Shown piece by piece: positions 31,404 through 39,706 of a stretch of 64,000 bases of DNA. Position numbers and translations under genes: made by a program. Source of the stretch: Micromussa lordhowensis (Eukaryota > Cnidaria > Anthozoa > Scleractinia > Lobophylliidae); NCBI GenBank assembly GCA_964020085.1, contig OZ026596.1, positions 41,306,343-41,370,342 on the forward strand, read 5' to 3'. The notes beneath the pieces are model-generated. The model saw nothing but the letters and a program-made list of their open reading frames with translations. It was not told the DNA's origin and made no database searches. How positions within the stretch are numbered: the first letter of the stretch is position 1; the number at the start of each line of letters is the position of its first letter.

Positions 31404-31998
31404 TTCATCTCAAAGTCCATCTCCCTACTCAATTTCTCCTCTTAGTTTGCACAGAGTAAGACAAAAAACCCGTCTCTTTACCGCGCACGTAATTTTCATC
31501 TGTGGACTTTGTTCAGCACCGAATACACGAATATTTCGGCGCTTTTGGTGTGGTTCGTGCTCATTGATTAGTTCATTCCACGGAATCCCTTTTGATGTAC
31601 CGTGTAATGACATGCCGTCTCATCCGTTACTGAGGTCTACTTGACCCCTGTTTACATCTATGGGATTTTCTTTCCAGTTCCTAACCTGAAAGACTAACTT
31701 TATCGTGAAAGGTTCTGTTTTTGATACGTTTAAGGCAAAATGAAACCTTAAGTGCTCACATAAAAAAAAAATTCCCTGGTAAGTGTTAATAGCACTTGAC
31801 TGGCACAATGTTTGATGTTCCGGCATTTTGGCGGACAATTCATTAACCGACGAACCTTTATAACGGCTCGGGAGTCGATTACTGAACCATGAAGTTCTTG
31901 CCTGAGAATACTCGCACATGATCGTAATACGTGGGGGATATTTCCTGTGAAGTACGCTTCAAGGTATTAAAATTTCGAAAACATTACGCTAGAACAAG

Positions 31999-32172
31999 AT
32001 GGTAAGTACAGATGGAGGTGGAGTAAAGTGGTATTTTGCAGAAGAACAAGATGGAAACGGAAAGGTTCGAATTTATACAAAAAAGGGGCCTCTAAAAGAC
32101 AAAGAACAGGAGTATGGAGAAGTGGTGAATATTACAACCTCCAAAAGTGATGCAATGGATGAAAAATTGAAG
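31999..32172 (+). CDS. Exon of an intron-containing gene carried by the middle element
   Basis: ATG 31999 opens 58 codons (GGGVKWYFAEEQDGNGKVR and so on) that end in phase 0 at a donor AAG|GTAATG. The next exon begins at 32669 after TTTTCAAG, also in phase 0. A second possible donor lies at the ATG itself (ATG|GTAAGT), so the true start may differ. No protein family is recognised. Confidence 0.4.
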
Positions 32173-32668
32173 GTAATGTTCCTGCTTTTATCTCTGACTA
32201 TTTACACGATTACAGGTATTTTAACGGCATAGCCTGGGGCCTTCGATTGCAGAGGCAAACGTGAGACAAATTCGAAGTTGCTAGCTTTTTAGACAGATTT
32301 TGAAGCTATTTATAGTAGGCCGCCCCTGACTCAACTTGAAGTCGTGCATGTTTTTAAGCCATAATTTTACTACTTTACAAATGACCCCTCTTTAGACTTG
32401 AATGATATCATGCCGAAGTACTTCAGATGCCCTTACTTTAATTTTGAATTCGAAGTTGCATGCAGCTTGCCTTTAGCTATCTTTCTGCGCTTTAAATTTT
32501 GCATTCCTCTGAGGATATTAGTATCATGTGATGGCCAAGTGTGCCTAGTAGTATGAAAAATTGTTTTTCGTGTTCGAGTAATTCAATATACATTTAAAGC
32601 ATCTTAATTTTAGGATGAAAAGGCCTTGTATTCATTGATATTGTACTGTTTGCTTCAATGTTTTCAAG

Positions 32669-32953
32669 GTTGAGTGTAAAAATGCCGAAAAAGGTAAAGC
32701 CTTGAAGGTGACCCTATTTGATTTTACGGGAAATGATTTTCCTGCCAAGTTCAAGAGCTCCTGCTAAAGCATTTGTCGATCACTGCATGGAGGTTATATG
32801 GGGAAAACACGAGGTACTGGTGCAGAGCGGAAGTCCGTCTGAAAAAACATCCTCGCAAGAGCCCAGAAGAGAAAAGAGGGGTTGTTCACCTAAATCGGCC
32901 TCAACACCGCAACCAAGTGGACAGGAAACAAAGAGGAAAGCCTCTTCAGCTTC
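32669..32953 (+). CDS. Second exon of that gene, cut by the inner Polinton
   Basis: The exon continues in frame (VECKNAEKGKALKVTLFDF) until a TAA at 32765-32767. A -1/+2 frame change would enter the frame reading AKAFVDHCMEVIWGKHEVLV and a Ser-rich tail ending KRKASSAS. The inner Polinton interrupts this tail. The repeat KASSAS...LSESPP resumes at 53233. The frame change suggests a disrupted copy. Confidence 0.4.
32948..32953. repeat. Target-site duplication AGCTTC of the inner Polinton (left)
   Basis: AGCTTC precedes AGTAGTGTAGG. The identical six bases follow the right end at 53233-53238. Confidence 0.95.
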
Positions 32954-33186
32954 AGTAGTGTAGGAAATGGGGGAACTAGGACATTTCTGGATTTTACGCA
33001 TCTCAGCGTAGTTAGTGTAAAAATCTGAGTCTAAAATATATGATATAATACACTGAAACAGCGTGGTTATGCGTAGGTAGTGTAAGTAGCGTAGATATCG
33101 TAAAAATTAGACATACTATTTTACGCACAAAAATGCCTGAAATGCGTAGGATAGTGTAGGATATAGTAAAATTTAGATTGTTCTCA
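32954..33186 (+). repeat. Left terminal inverted repeat of the inner Polinton
   Basis: 233 bp starting AGTAGTGTAGGAAATG, the exact reverse complement of 53000-53232 as far as I can read. It contains repeated gcgtag/tagtgta words. Confidence 0.95.
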
Positions 33187-33195
33187 ATTAGCATT

Positions 33196-33678
33196 TCAGG
33201 ACATTTTAGCGTCATACATCTTTAAATATTTATCAACAATTGGACTATTATCAATCACAAAATTGTCAACACTTGTCATTTGATTAATTAAACTTTCTCG
33301 GTTAAGATCACCTGAGCGCATCGCTTCTCGAATCATTATTAACAAATGCTGGTAACTTTGATAGGCATAGGTACAATTTTGAATTTTTAAGTCTAAACCT
33401 TTGTGTTCCATGTATCCTTTAACTAATAATGCCACTGTACTAATCGCTATTAGACTTATACCACCAGTAGCAATAGCGCTAGCAATCCCACCTGAAGCAG
33501 TTAGGACAGAGAGTGAATTACCAATGAATTTGAGCAATTTGAATCTTTTGTAAGCCCTTTTGAAAGCCCAACATTTCCTATGATAGCTTAGATAATAAGA
33601 CTTTAGTTCATCTACTTCATCAGTCGATAATTTGTCTGAAATATGATTCCAATCGAAAACATTCTTTTTAGCCACCAT
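33196..33678 (-). CDS. Two-helix membrane protein (160 aa), conserved in both Polintons
   Basis: A basic, aromatic N-terminal region (YYLSYHRKCWAFKRAYKRF) is followed by two hydrophobic segments (about residues 51-70 and 74-87). Next come ALLVKGYMEHKGLDLK and a helical tail with YAYQSYQHLLIMI. The outer element's 144-residue protein at 56850 has the same layout and the matching ALVKGWSDFKKYSHK block, so the two are homologous. A role in membrane modification or virion membrane passage is possible. The start has ATATAATG. Confidence 0.7.
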   Translation of the reverse strand: MVAKKNVFDWNHISDKLSTDEVDELKSYYLSYHRKCWAFKRAYKRFKLLKFIGNSLSVLTASGGIASAIATGGISLIAISTVALLVKGYMEHKGLDLKIQNCTYAYQSYQHLLIMIREAMRSGDLNRESLINQMTSVDNFVIDNSPIVDKYLKMYDAKMS

Positions 33679-33696
33679 TATATTATTTTATTATAT

Positions 33697-33957
33697 TTAT
33701 AAATTAAAAACAATTTGATCACTATCATAGCCCATTTGGATTAATTCATCATATATTTTTTCAGTTTGATCACCTTGAAGGTTTACAGTTTCATCTTTAA
33801 TAAAACCGTTACACGCTAACTTTTTCTTCCAATCTTTTAAATTAAAGCCTTCAATCTTTTCAAATGAGGTGATTGATTTTTTTCCCCTCTTTACGAGAGA
33901 AATTTTAATAAACTTTCTACTTTCATCTATCAAAGAAGATAAACTTTTGATATCCAT
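33697..33957 (-). CDS. eIF1/SUI1-like translation initiation factor
   Basis: An 86-residue protein matching the eIF1 (SUI1) fold across most of its length. A basic loop-1-like segment VKRGKKSITSFEKIEGF (22-38) is followed by a KKKLACNGFI block (ACNG at 48-51), LQGDQ (60-64) and a terminal strand DQIVFNL. Cellular eIF1 carries the same order of FACNG, LQGDQ and a final beta strand, and is only slightly longer. eIF1 binds the 40S P-site region and polices start-codon choice. A viral copy could favour messages with very short leaders, which fits this element's start-codon-proximal promoters. It sits in the leftward block 20 bp upstream of the membrane-protein gene. It could be a captured host gene, but the AT-rich codon use matches its neighbours. 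Confidence 0.8.
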   Translation of the reverse strand: MDIKSLSSLIDESRKFIKISLVKRGKKSITSFEKIEGFNLKDWKKKLACNGFIKDETVNLQGDQTEKIYDELIQMGYDSDQIVFNL

Positions 33958-34009
33958 CTATTCTTTGGATAAGATAAATTTTTCTAAAATGCGTGACAAA
34001 AAATGACAA

Positions 34010-34285
34010 AACCCTGGTCGGGGGTGCTCGGTGGCTGTTACTTGCCTAGTCTCGGCTAGGACTTTCGCGCCGCTGACAAGGCGGCTGTCGCTCGCGTGTT
34101 TGAGATCCCGAAAGACCTCTGAGCACCCCCAGTTATCTACTGGGCCGGGACGGGTTCACCCGAGGGTTATCACCGTAGACGGTCTCACCCTACTATCCCT
34201 AACAAGCGCCTGCACGTGCCGTATCAGGATTCAGGGGCGGCCATTCCCCACCTCCAAAAGCACCACCATTTGCTCGCTGTTTCTC
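34010..34285 (-). ncRNA. Candidate structured RNA gene (Pol III type 3-like)
   Basis: A sharply GC-rich island in AT-rich DNA with no supported coding frame. On the minus strand TATAAATA lies at 34311-34304. The octamer ATGCAAAT lies at 34476-34469, about 190 bp before a predicted start near 34280. TTTT and TTTTTT tracts at 34013-34003 could terminate Pol III. The RNA has a long closing stem (GGGGGTGCTC with GAGCACCCCC) and hairpins CCTAG/CTAGG, GCCGC/GCGGC, ACCGT/ACGGT and CGGGT/ACCCG. I find no match to U1, 7SL, 7SK, RNase P or tRNA. A SINE insertion is the main alternative. Confidence 0.45.
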
Positions 34286-34501
34286 TACTCAATTCAATTG
34301 GAATATTTATATTGCACCAACCCGGTTTTCTCGAGCATGTGGTGCACTTTTTTCATCCACCCACGCTTCACATATAAGACACGGTTCATCCACCCATGCG
34401 CATCAGGCAAGCCATTAATTTAGCGTGGGTGGATGAAGCGTTTCAAATATCTGACGTGTCTGAAACTCATTTGCATCAGACACGCTTCATATATTTTCAT
34501 A
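34286..34501. promoter_or_regulatory. Promoter-like inverted repeats upstream of the RNA candidate
   Basis: Contains inverted copies of a TTCATCCACCCACGC word (about 34346-34362, with its complement at 34422-34438) and an octamer-type ATTTGCAT (34469-34476). A second pair of GACGTGTCTGA / TCAGACACG words flanks the octamer. Confidence 0.4.
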
Positions 34502-35266
34502 CTAGACATCAATTTGAATCAATAAGTTTACCATCGCGTGTGTTACAGAAGAATTCGATGTTTTGCTTCGAAAATTGATCCTGTCGCCCGCTCGTATCGT
34601 AATCGGATCGCTGAAAATAGTCATCTTTGACCATTCATCCACAGATTTGACAATTTTTAAATCTTTATCCGTGCCATTAAGAACTAAGCCAACGATCACT
34701 TCGGATGCTTGATGATTGCCAGCACAAACACAAATGCTACCACGAACTATTTTACCGTCTACAGGACTAGGCCAACCATATTGCTTATTTCGCTCACATC
34801 CATTACCGAAACTCCATTGGAGAGAACCTTTAATCAGTGGTCCATTCTCTTCTGCATAGACGGTGATGAACGGGTATGTTTTTTGCGTATTAGCTGCTAA
34901 ATTATTATCTTGCGTCTTAGTCTCTAAATCATTGTAATCGACTTTGCTTTTTAATGCATCATTGAATTCGATTGCTAAAGTTCCTAAATCAGTAATTAAA
35001 GCGTAATCCTTTAAAGCTGATGAGTTAGTCTTTTTAGCTAGTTCATTGTTAACGTATGTAGTTGCTGCTTTTGTCTTTAATAAATCAGATACGAAACGTT
35101 TAGTGGTTGCGTCGTGATCATCCATTGGAGCGGAAATGTTAGTTAATCTCTTGTTTTGTAAATGGAAATGGTTGTCTGGAGTTAATTTTATGCCTATTCC
35201 TTTTTTAACCTTTTCTACTTTTCCTGTCGTTGATGGTTTGTCATGTTGTCCATTAGTAAACCCCAT
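34502..35266 (-). CDS. Short fibre-like protein (254 aa)
   Basis: The N-terminus (MGFTNGQHDKPSTTG, then GIGIKLTPDNHFHL and KRLTNISAPMDDHDATTKRF) parallels that of the 1117-residue fibre next to it. This argues for a shared capsid-anchoring module. A coiled or shaft-like middle follows, then a C-terminal beta-rich domain (GSLQWSFGNG... ITIRAGDRINFRSKTS) that would be the receptor-binding head. The ATxKxxV unit is the repeat style of phage tail fibres. It starts in a run of TATATATATG. Long plus short fibre genes side by side recall two-fibre adenoviruses, by analogy only. Confidence 0.7.
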   Translation of the reverse strand: MGFTNGQHDKPSTTGKVEKVKKGIGIKLTPDNHFHLQNKRLTNISAPMDDHDATTKRFVSDLLKTKAATTYVNNELAKKTNSSALKDYALITDLGTLAIEFNDALKSKVDYNDLETKTQDNNLAANTQKTYPFITVYAEENGPLIKGSLQWSFGNGCERNKQYGWPSPVDGKIVRGSICVCAGNHQASEVIVGLVLNGTDKDLKIVKSVDEWSKMTIFSDPITIRAGDRINFRSKTSNSSVTHAMVNLLIQIDV

Positions 35267-35282
35267 ATATATATATATTTAT

Positions 35283-38200
35283 TTATATAATAGTTCCTTG
35301 ACTGTTTTCAAATTCTTTCACATTTTCAAATGCTGTACTATTATTATCCCAAACATTCTTTGTTACCAATCCTCTCACCTTAGTGAAAGGATTATCATCT
35401 ACATTTATTCTTCTTATAGTTGGCAGTCCACTACTATCAGTAAAAAAATTATTAATAATAATTGGAGCACTAATTCCACTAAAAATTAGTTTCATATGAG
35501 TGTCTTTTACCCAAATCCAAAATAGGACTTGCTTTCCTAAAGCGTTATTTGGAATATTAAATGTTCTTAAAGATGGTTCATCTATTGTAGGATTACGTGA
35601 AATTACGACTTTGCTTTTATCAACATGAATATGTTCAAAGCCAAGTAAGTTCTTATATCTAATACTTATAGTCATTACACTATTTGTAGTTGTGCTATGT
35701 TGAAATACATAATAAAAAGTTAAATCACCTTTGTTATCACCAGTAGTTACAAATGCATATGTATTTGGTGTTTTACCTTCATTACTATCAGAAAAATACA
35801 AATCTTTTATTAAAGAAATCTTTGAATCATTACTTAATATATATTTTACTATTAATTCTACTAAATTTTTATTTTCATTAATAGTAGGATTTTCTTTTGC
35901 TATTTCACTATTTACTTTTACAATTTCACCATCAACATATTTTACAACATTATCTTCTGTTTCATTTAGTTGTTTCACATTAACAGCATCACCGTTTTCA
36001 TTCCCATCAGATAATCCTTTTATCTGACGATTACCCATATCTATAGATGCTTCATAATAGACGATTTTGTTTCTGATGGTATAGAATCTATCCCAAATTT
36101 TCGAGTCAACATCATTCTGATGACCGGTGACACCATAAAGGACTACAAAGATGTCTGTTTCTGCATCATAAGGAGGGTTCTTGTACTTTAAAGTTAAATC
36201 AATATCTAAATCAATAATCCCAATGTTTCCATATTTGTGAAAATTCACTATTGTTCTACTGTGATCGGAAAAAGTATTTGTATTATTACGTGAAACATTC
36301 AAAGTTTCAGATACAGCGTCAACAACCACTTCGTCATGATCTACTTTATCATTGTAATACATTTCAAAAGCTAATGTATACTCACCTAAATCTAACGATT
36401 TTAAATCAATAGTTAATCGGGTGCTATAATAACCGATAGCAGAGTCATACTTAATTTTAAATTGATAAGTAGCTTTGTTGATATCATAGTAATCTTTGTC
36501 GACTTTTCTTACTTTGGTAATATCATCATCATCTTCCTTAAATAAATCATCATCCATGACAAAAGAGAATTCATTATCTTGTCGGTTTGCTTTAATATTC
36601 AGTTCTTCAAATTCACTAACTTTGTATTCAATAAAAGATCTAAGTACTGAGTTATTATCAGTAACTCTCCTATTAACATAGTTAACATTAGTTGCATGTG
36701 TGTTATCTGATGAATTTGGATCTTTCAAGCGGATAATGCTATGATTAGCCATATCAAGATTTCCTTCCATGTCTCTATCTCCTAAAAGTGGTAGATAAGT
36801 AGATTTTGCATCACCAACTGTTAGGGCTGCGTCGTCTACAGAACTACTACTAATTCCAGTGATAGCATGATCACCCATTTGGAGACTTCCTGTCATTGAT
36901 CTGGAACCATTTAAAGGTAAATTCAAATTATCACCATTGTCAACATAAGTTTTATTAACAGCATCATCACCACTAACTGGATTTGGTAAACCATAAAGAT
37001 AACTATTATTCATATTAATTGGACTATTACCATCAGCAACCATGGTTAATCTACCACAATTTGTAATGAGATTATTATTCATGTTTAGATCACCTGTCAT
37101 AGGCCTTGAACCATCCAATTTTAATACATCTGTAGGTAGCTTACTTATTTCTGCTTGGACAAATGCCTTGGAGACTAAATCATTTGTACCAAAAATATTG
37201 ACACCATATGGTTCAGTATTTATTATTCTTTTACCTTTTAAGTCATAGTCATCACCTTTTAATTTTAAAAAGTTTTCATTAACATAAAGTTTATTAACAG
37301 CCATTTTAGAATCTTTTAAAGCATTAGGGTAATCAGTGATTGGGACATCATCTTGAGTCTCTAAATCTGTTATTTTTTTACTACCAATATTGAGATCTCC
37401 TGTCATAGCGCGTGAACCATCTACTTTGAGATAAAGACTTAAATCAGGCTGTGGTATGGAAGCAATTTGACTTTCTAAATAAGTCTTTGTCACAGGTTGC
37501 TGCGCCCCAGTTGGAATAGGTAAGCTAAAAATCCTATTTCCATTCATAGAAAGATTACCAGTCATGTTTTGGCTTCCGTTTAGGAGTAATACTTCTAACC
37601 TATCTGCTTTTCTAGAAGATAAATCATTAATAGCAATATCCTGTTTAGCGTCTTCATCGTCAACATATTCTTTGGTTGTTGCATCTTTAGGGTCAGTAGG
37701 ATTACCAATATTGATTATCTTTTCATTATTCATATTGATCGGTTCAAAATTTAATATTGTTCCTGAAAAATCAGTACTTTTAACATTAAATAATCTATGA
37801 TCAAAACTAGTCCTTTGTATTCCTTTGACACATCTACTAAAAAATAGAAATTTAAAATTAGAGTTACTGGAACCATAATATCGAAATTGTAAACGGATGT
37901 TCACATCTCTTTTCGAACTATTAAATATTATGTAAGCTTTTGCGTAATTGCTAAACCAATCATGACTAAAATCAATTATGTTTGCATTACCAGTGACATT
38001 TGTAAATAATAGCCTATCTGAATCACCATCTGTAACTATATTTGTTCCATCATATCCAAATATTTCAAAAACGATAGAATAATTAGGATCTATTTCTAAA
38101 TTGTTCACTAGTCGAACAGTAGAATAAGCATAACCAGATTGCGCCCCTTCTCGAGGCGCTTCTAATAGTTCAAAATGATCAGTGTGCCCAGGAATAGGTA

Positions 38201-38636
38201 TAGATCCTTTAGTACATTCTGCTTTATCACCAAAATCTTTATAAAAAGTAAAACTAGGTTGCAAATGATAATTTGTCCTATGATCTGTTGTCATCTCCTT
38301 TAATTGTTTTAGAGGTACAGCATCATTATCATTAGTAGCATCTTCTAAATCACTAATTTTATGATTATTCATATTTAAATGACCAGTCATTGAAGTTGTT
38401 CCATCTCTTTTCAGATAAGGTGACAAATCAATAGCTGATAGGTTATTATCAACATACTCCTTTGTAGCTGCATCATTTTTATCGATAGGAGCAGCTACTT
38501 CAGTTAATCGCTTACTATCAATATCAAAATTACCATCATCAGTTAGACTAAATCCAATTCCAGGTAAACCAGGATCACCTTTTTCACCTCTACCACTTGT
38601 TGATGATGATTCAAGTTGCCCATTACTATAACCCAT
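35283..38636 (-). CDS. Long fibre protein with phage-tail-fibre-like repeats (1117 aa)
   Basis: It begins MGYSNGQLESSSTSG, then a short collagen-like tract GRGEKGDPGLPGIGF and the unit APIDKNDAATKEYVDNNL. The shaft holds at least six M(T/E)GxLxM repeats (for example SMTGHLNMNNHKI, NMTGNLSMNGNRI, AMTGDLNIGSKKI, PMTGDLNMNNNLI, SMTGSLQMGDHAI, DMEGNLDMANHSI). They alternate with DAxTKxYVD-like units, the pattern common in tailed-phage fibres. Two or three beta-rich inserts (about residues 150-290, 690-880 and 960-1070) may be lectin-like domains. It probably forms trimeric spikes for host attachment. The frame is intact and the leader is TATATTATATATG. It is far longer than usual Polinton genes other than PolB. 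Confidence 0.75.
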   Translation of the reverse strand: MGYSNGQLESSSTSGRGEKGDPGLPGIGFSLTDDGNFDIDSKRLTEVAAPIDKNDAATKEYVDNNLSAIDLSPYLKRDGTTSMTGHLNMNNHKISDLEDATNDNDAVPLKQLKEMTTDHRTNYHLQPSFTFYKDFGDKAECTKGSIPIPGHTDHFELLEAPREGAQSGYAYSTVRLVNNLEIDPNYSIVFEIFGYDGTNIVTDGDSDRLLFTNVTGNANIIDFSHDWFSNYAKAYIIFNSSKRDVNIRLQFRYYGSSNSNFKFLFFSRCVKGIQRTSFDHRLFNVKSTDFSGTILNFEPINMNNEKIINIGNPTDPKDATTKEYVDDEDAKQDIAINDLSSRKADRLEVLLLNGSQNMTGNLSMNGNRIFSLPIPTGAQQPVTKTYLESQIASIPQPDLSLYLKVDGSRAMTGDLNIGSKKITDLETQDDVPITDYPNALKDSKMAVNKLYVNENFLKLKGDDYDLKGKRIINTEPYGVNIFGTNDLVSKAFVQAEISKLPTDVLKLDGSRPMTGDLNMNNNLITNCGRLTMVADGNSPINMNNSYLYGLPNPVSGDDAVNKTYVDNGDNLNLPLNGSRSMTGSLQMGDHAITGISSSSVDDAALTVGDAKSTYLPLLGDRDMEGNLDMANHSIIRLKDPNSSDNTHATNVNYVNRRVTDNNSVLRSFIEYKVSEFEELNIKANRQDNEFSFVMDDDLFKEDDDDITKVRKVDKDYYDINKATYQFKIKYDSAIGYYSTRLTIDLKSLDLGEYTLAFEMYYNDKVDHDEVVVDAVSETLNVSRNNTNTFSDHSRTIVNFHKYGNIGIIDLDIDLTLKYKNPPYDAETDIFVVLYGVTGHQNDVDSKIWDRFYTIRNKIVYYEASIDMGNRQIKGLSDGNENGDAVNVKQLNETEDNVVKYVDGEIVKVNSEIAKENPTINENKNLVELIVKYILSNDSKISLIKDLYFSDSNEGKTPNTYAFVTTGDNKGDLTFYYVFQHSTTTNSVMTISIRYKNLLGFEHIHVDKSKVVISRNPTIDEPSLRTFNIPNNALGKQVLFWIWVKDTHMKLIFSGISAPIIINNFFTDSSGLPTIRRINVDDNPFTKVRGLVTKNVWDNNSTAFENVKEFENSQGTII

Positions 38637-38657
38637 ATATAATATACTAAATTAAAT

Positions 38658-38999
38658 TTATTCTTCTTCTACTTCCAGACCCTTAAGACGTAACATTTTC
38701 CGATGAATATTAAAATCTTCAGAATCTTCAGATTCAGATGTGTCTCTCAAATAATCGATATGTAAGCTATAAAGACTTTTAGTTAACGACAATATTCTAT
38801 CGTCAATAACTTCGTTGTACTTTTCCTCAATTGATTTTAGTTTTAGTAGCATAGCACTAATATTTTCATAATAAAAATCCATTTCTGACAAATCAACTAT
38901 TATTGAATTTGTTAGTCTCTTACATTCTTCTTTATCATTTACTTTTTCATTAACATTACCATTACCATTGCCATTGTCATTACCATTTCCATTATCCAT
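38658..38999 (-). CDS. Asn/Gly-repeat protein of unknown function (113 aa)
   Basis: The frame extends further upstream but overlaps the ATPase. The ATG at 38999 lies one base after the ATPase stop in AATATATAGGATG, so I chose it. The N-terminus is a GN-rich repeat (MDNGNGNDNGNGNGN). The rest is helical with an acidic SESEDSEDF patch and a basic tail. No family is recognised. It lies between the ATPase and fibre genes in the leftward block. Confidence 0.6.
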   Translation of the reverse strand: MDNGNGNDNGNGNGNVNEKVNDKEECKRLTNSIIVDLSEMDFYYENISAMLLKLKSIEEKYNEVIDDRILSLTKSLYSLHIDYLRDTSESEDSEDFNIHRKMLRLKGLEVEEE

Positions 39000-39000
39000 C

Positions 39001-39636
39001 CTATATATTTTCATTGAAATTTTTTCTGATTGTCTTTTTTGTCTTATCAATGTACGCAAAACTATAAGGCTCACTAGTCGCACTCTCGAATCGCTTCTTA
39101 GGTACATTGACTTCTTTACACATTCTTGCTGTCTCTGCATTACTTGGAGAGTCAAAAATACAAAAATGAGAGCAATTCAACCTGATGTCTTTGGGAGTGA
39201 GATAATAAGATTGACTTAAATAGATTACACTACAATTTTTATGACGACCACCAACAAAATATTCAATGAGTGGTTTTTGGTTTCTTTCACAAGCGTAGTC
39301 ATCAAAGATAACTATTTTTTGGTTATCATTATCTAGGCTTTCTAGAGGAATGACATCACTATTGCTCTCTTCTATAACATCATAACCAGCCTCTTCTGAA
39401 ATGGGTCGAAATGTTTCTAATAGTTGTCTGTACTTCGGTTGCTCGAGATTTTTAGAAAACAAGTAAATCTTATCATAGTAGAGTAGATTATAAAGCATAT
39501 GCATAAGAACGTTAGTTTTACCACAACCGCTTGGTCCACAAATTAACATTCGAAAAGTGTCTGAAGGCATATAAGGTAGCAGTCGTTTGAAATTGCGGTC
39601 ATTATTAGAAGCTGAATCATAATTAGGAATTTTCAT
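39001..39636 (-). CDS. ATPase: FtsK/HerA-type packaging ATPase (inner Polinton)
   Basis: A 211-residue A32-like ATPase. Walker A is GPSGCGKT (residues 34-41), Walker B is IVIFDD (108-113), and the sensor-like CSVIYLSQSYYLTP follows. It would translocate genome DNA into the capsid. It is the first gene of the leftward block, divergent from the PPxY gene at 39707 across a 70-bp AT-rich gap. The start is TATATAGATG. Confidence 0.92.
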   Translation of the reverse strand: MKIPNYDSASNNDRNFKRLLPYMPSDTFRMLICGPSGCGKTNVLMHMLYNLLYYDKIYLFSKNLEQPKYRQLLETFRPISEEAGYDVIEESNSDVIPLESLDNDNQKIVIFDDYACERNQKPLIEYFVGGRHKNCSVIYLSQSYYLTPKDIRLNCSHFCIFDSPSNAETARMCKEVNVPKKRFESATSEPYSFAYIDKTKKTIRKNFNENI

Positions 39637-39706
39637 CTATATAATTAATATTTTTTTAATAAATGTTGCATATTATTTCACATAATATAAAAAATATAAA
39701 TATTAT
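39637..39706. promoter_or_regulatory. Divergent promoter between the two gene blocks
   Basis: A 70-bp, nearly pure AT gap with taattatataG on the minus side and ataaatattatATG on the plus side. Confidence 0.5.

Noticed and set aside
34081..34200. tRNA or 7SL-type RNA
   Set aside because: GGGTTCACCC resembles a B box, but no properly spaced A box or cloverleaf is seen. A short match to SRP RNA is within chance.
34031..34423. Plus-strand 130-residue frame
   Set aside because: It lies over the GC-rich structured island, lacks family resemblance and lacks the TATATA-ATG start of its neighbours. The RNA interpretation fits better.
35731..37800. Plus-strand frames opposite the long fibre gene
   Set aside because: Low-complexity shadows of the repeats in the minus-strand fibre gene.
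38550..38636. Collagen-like GEKGDPGLPG tract as evidence for a captured host collagen
   Set aside because: It is only a few triplets long and sits in a fibre shaft context. A short triple-helix or chance Gly-x-y tract is more likely than a host collagen exon.
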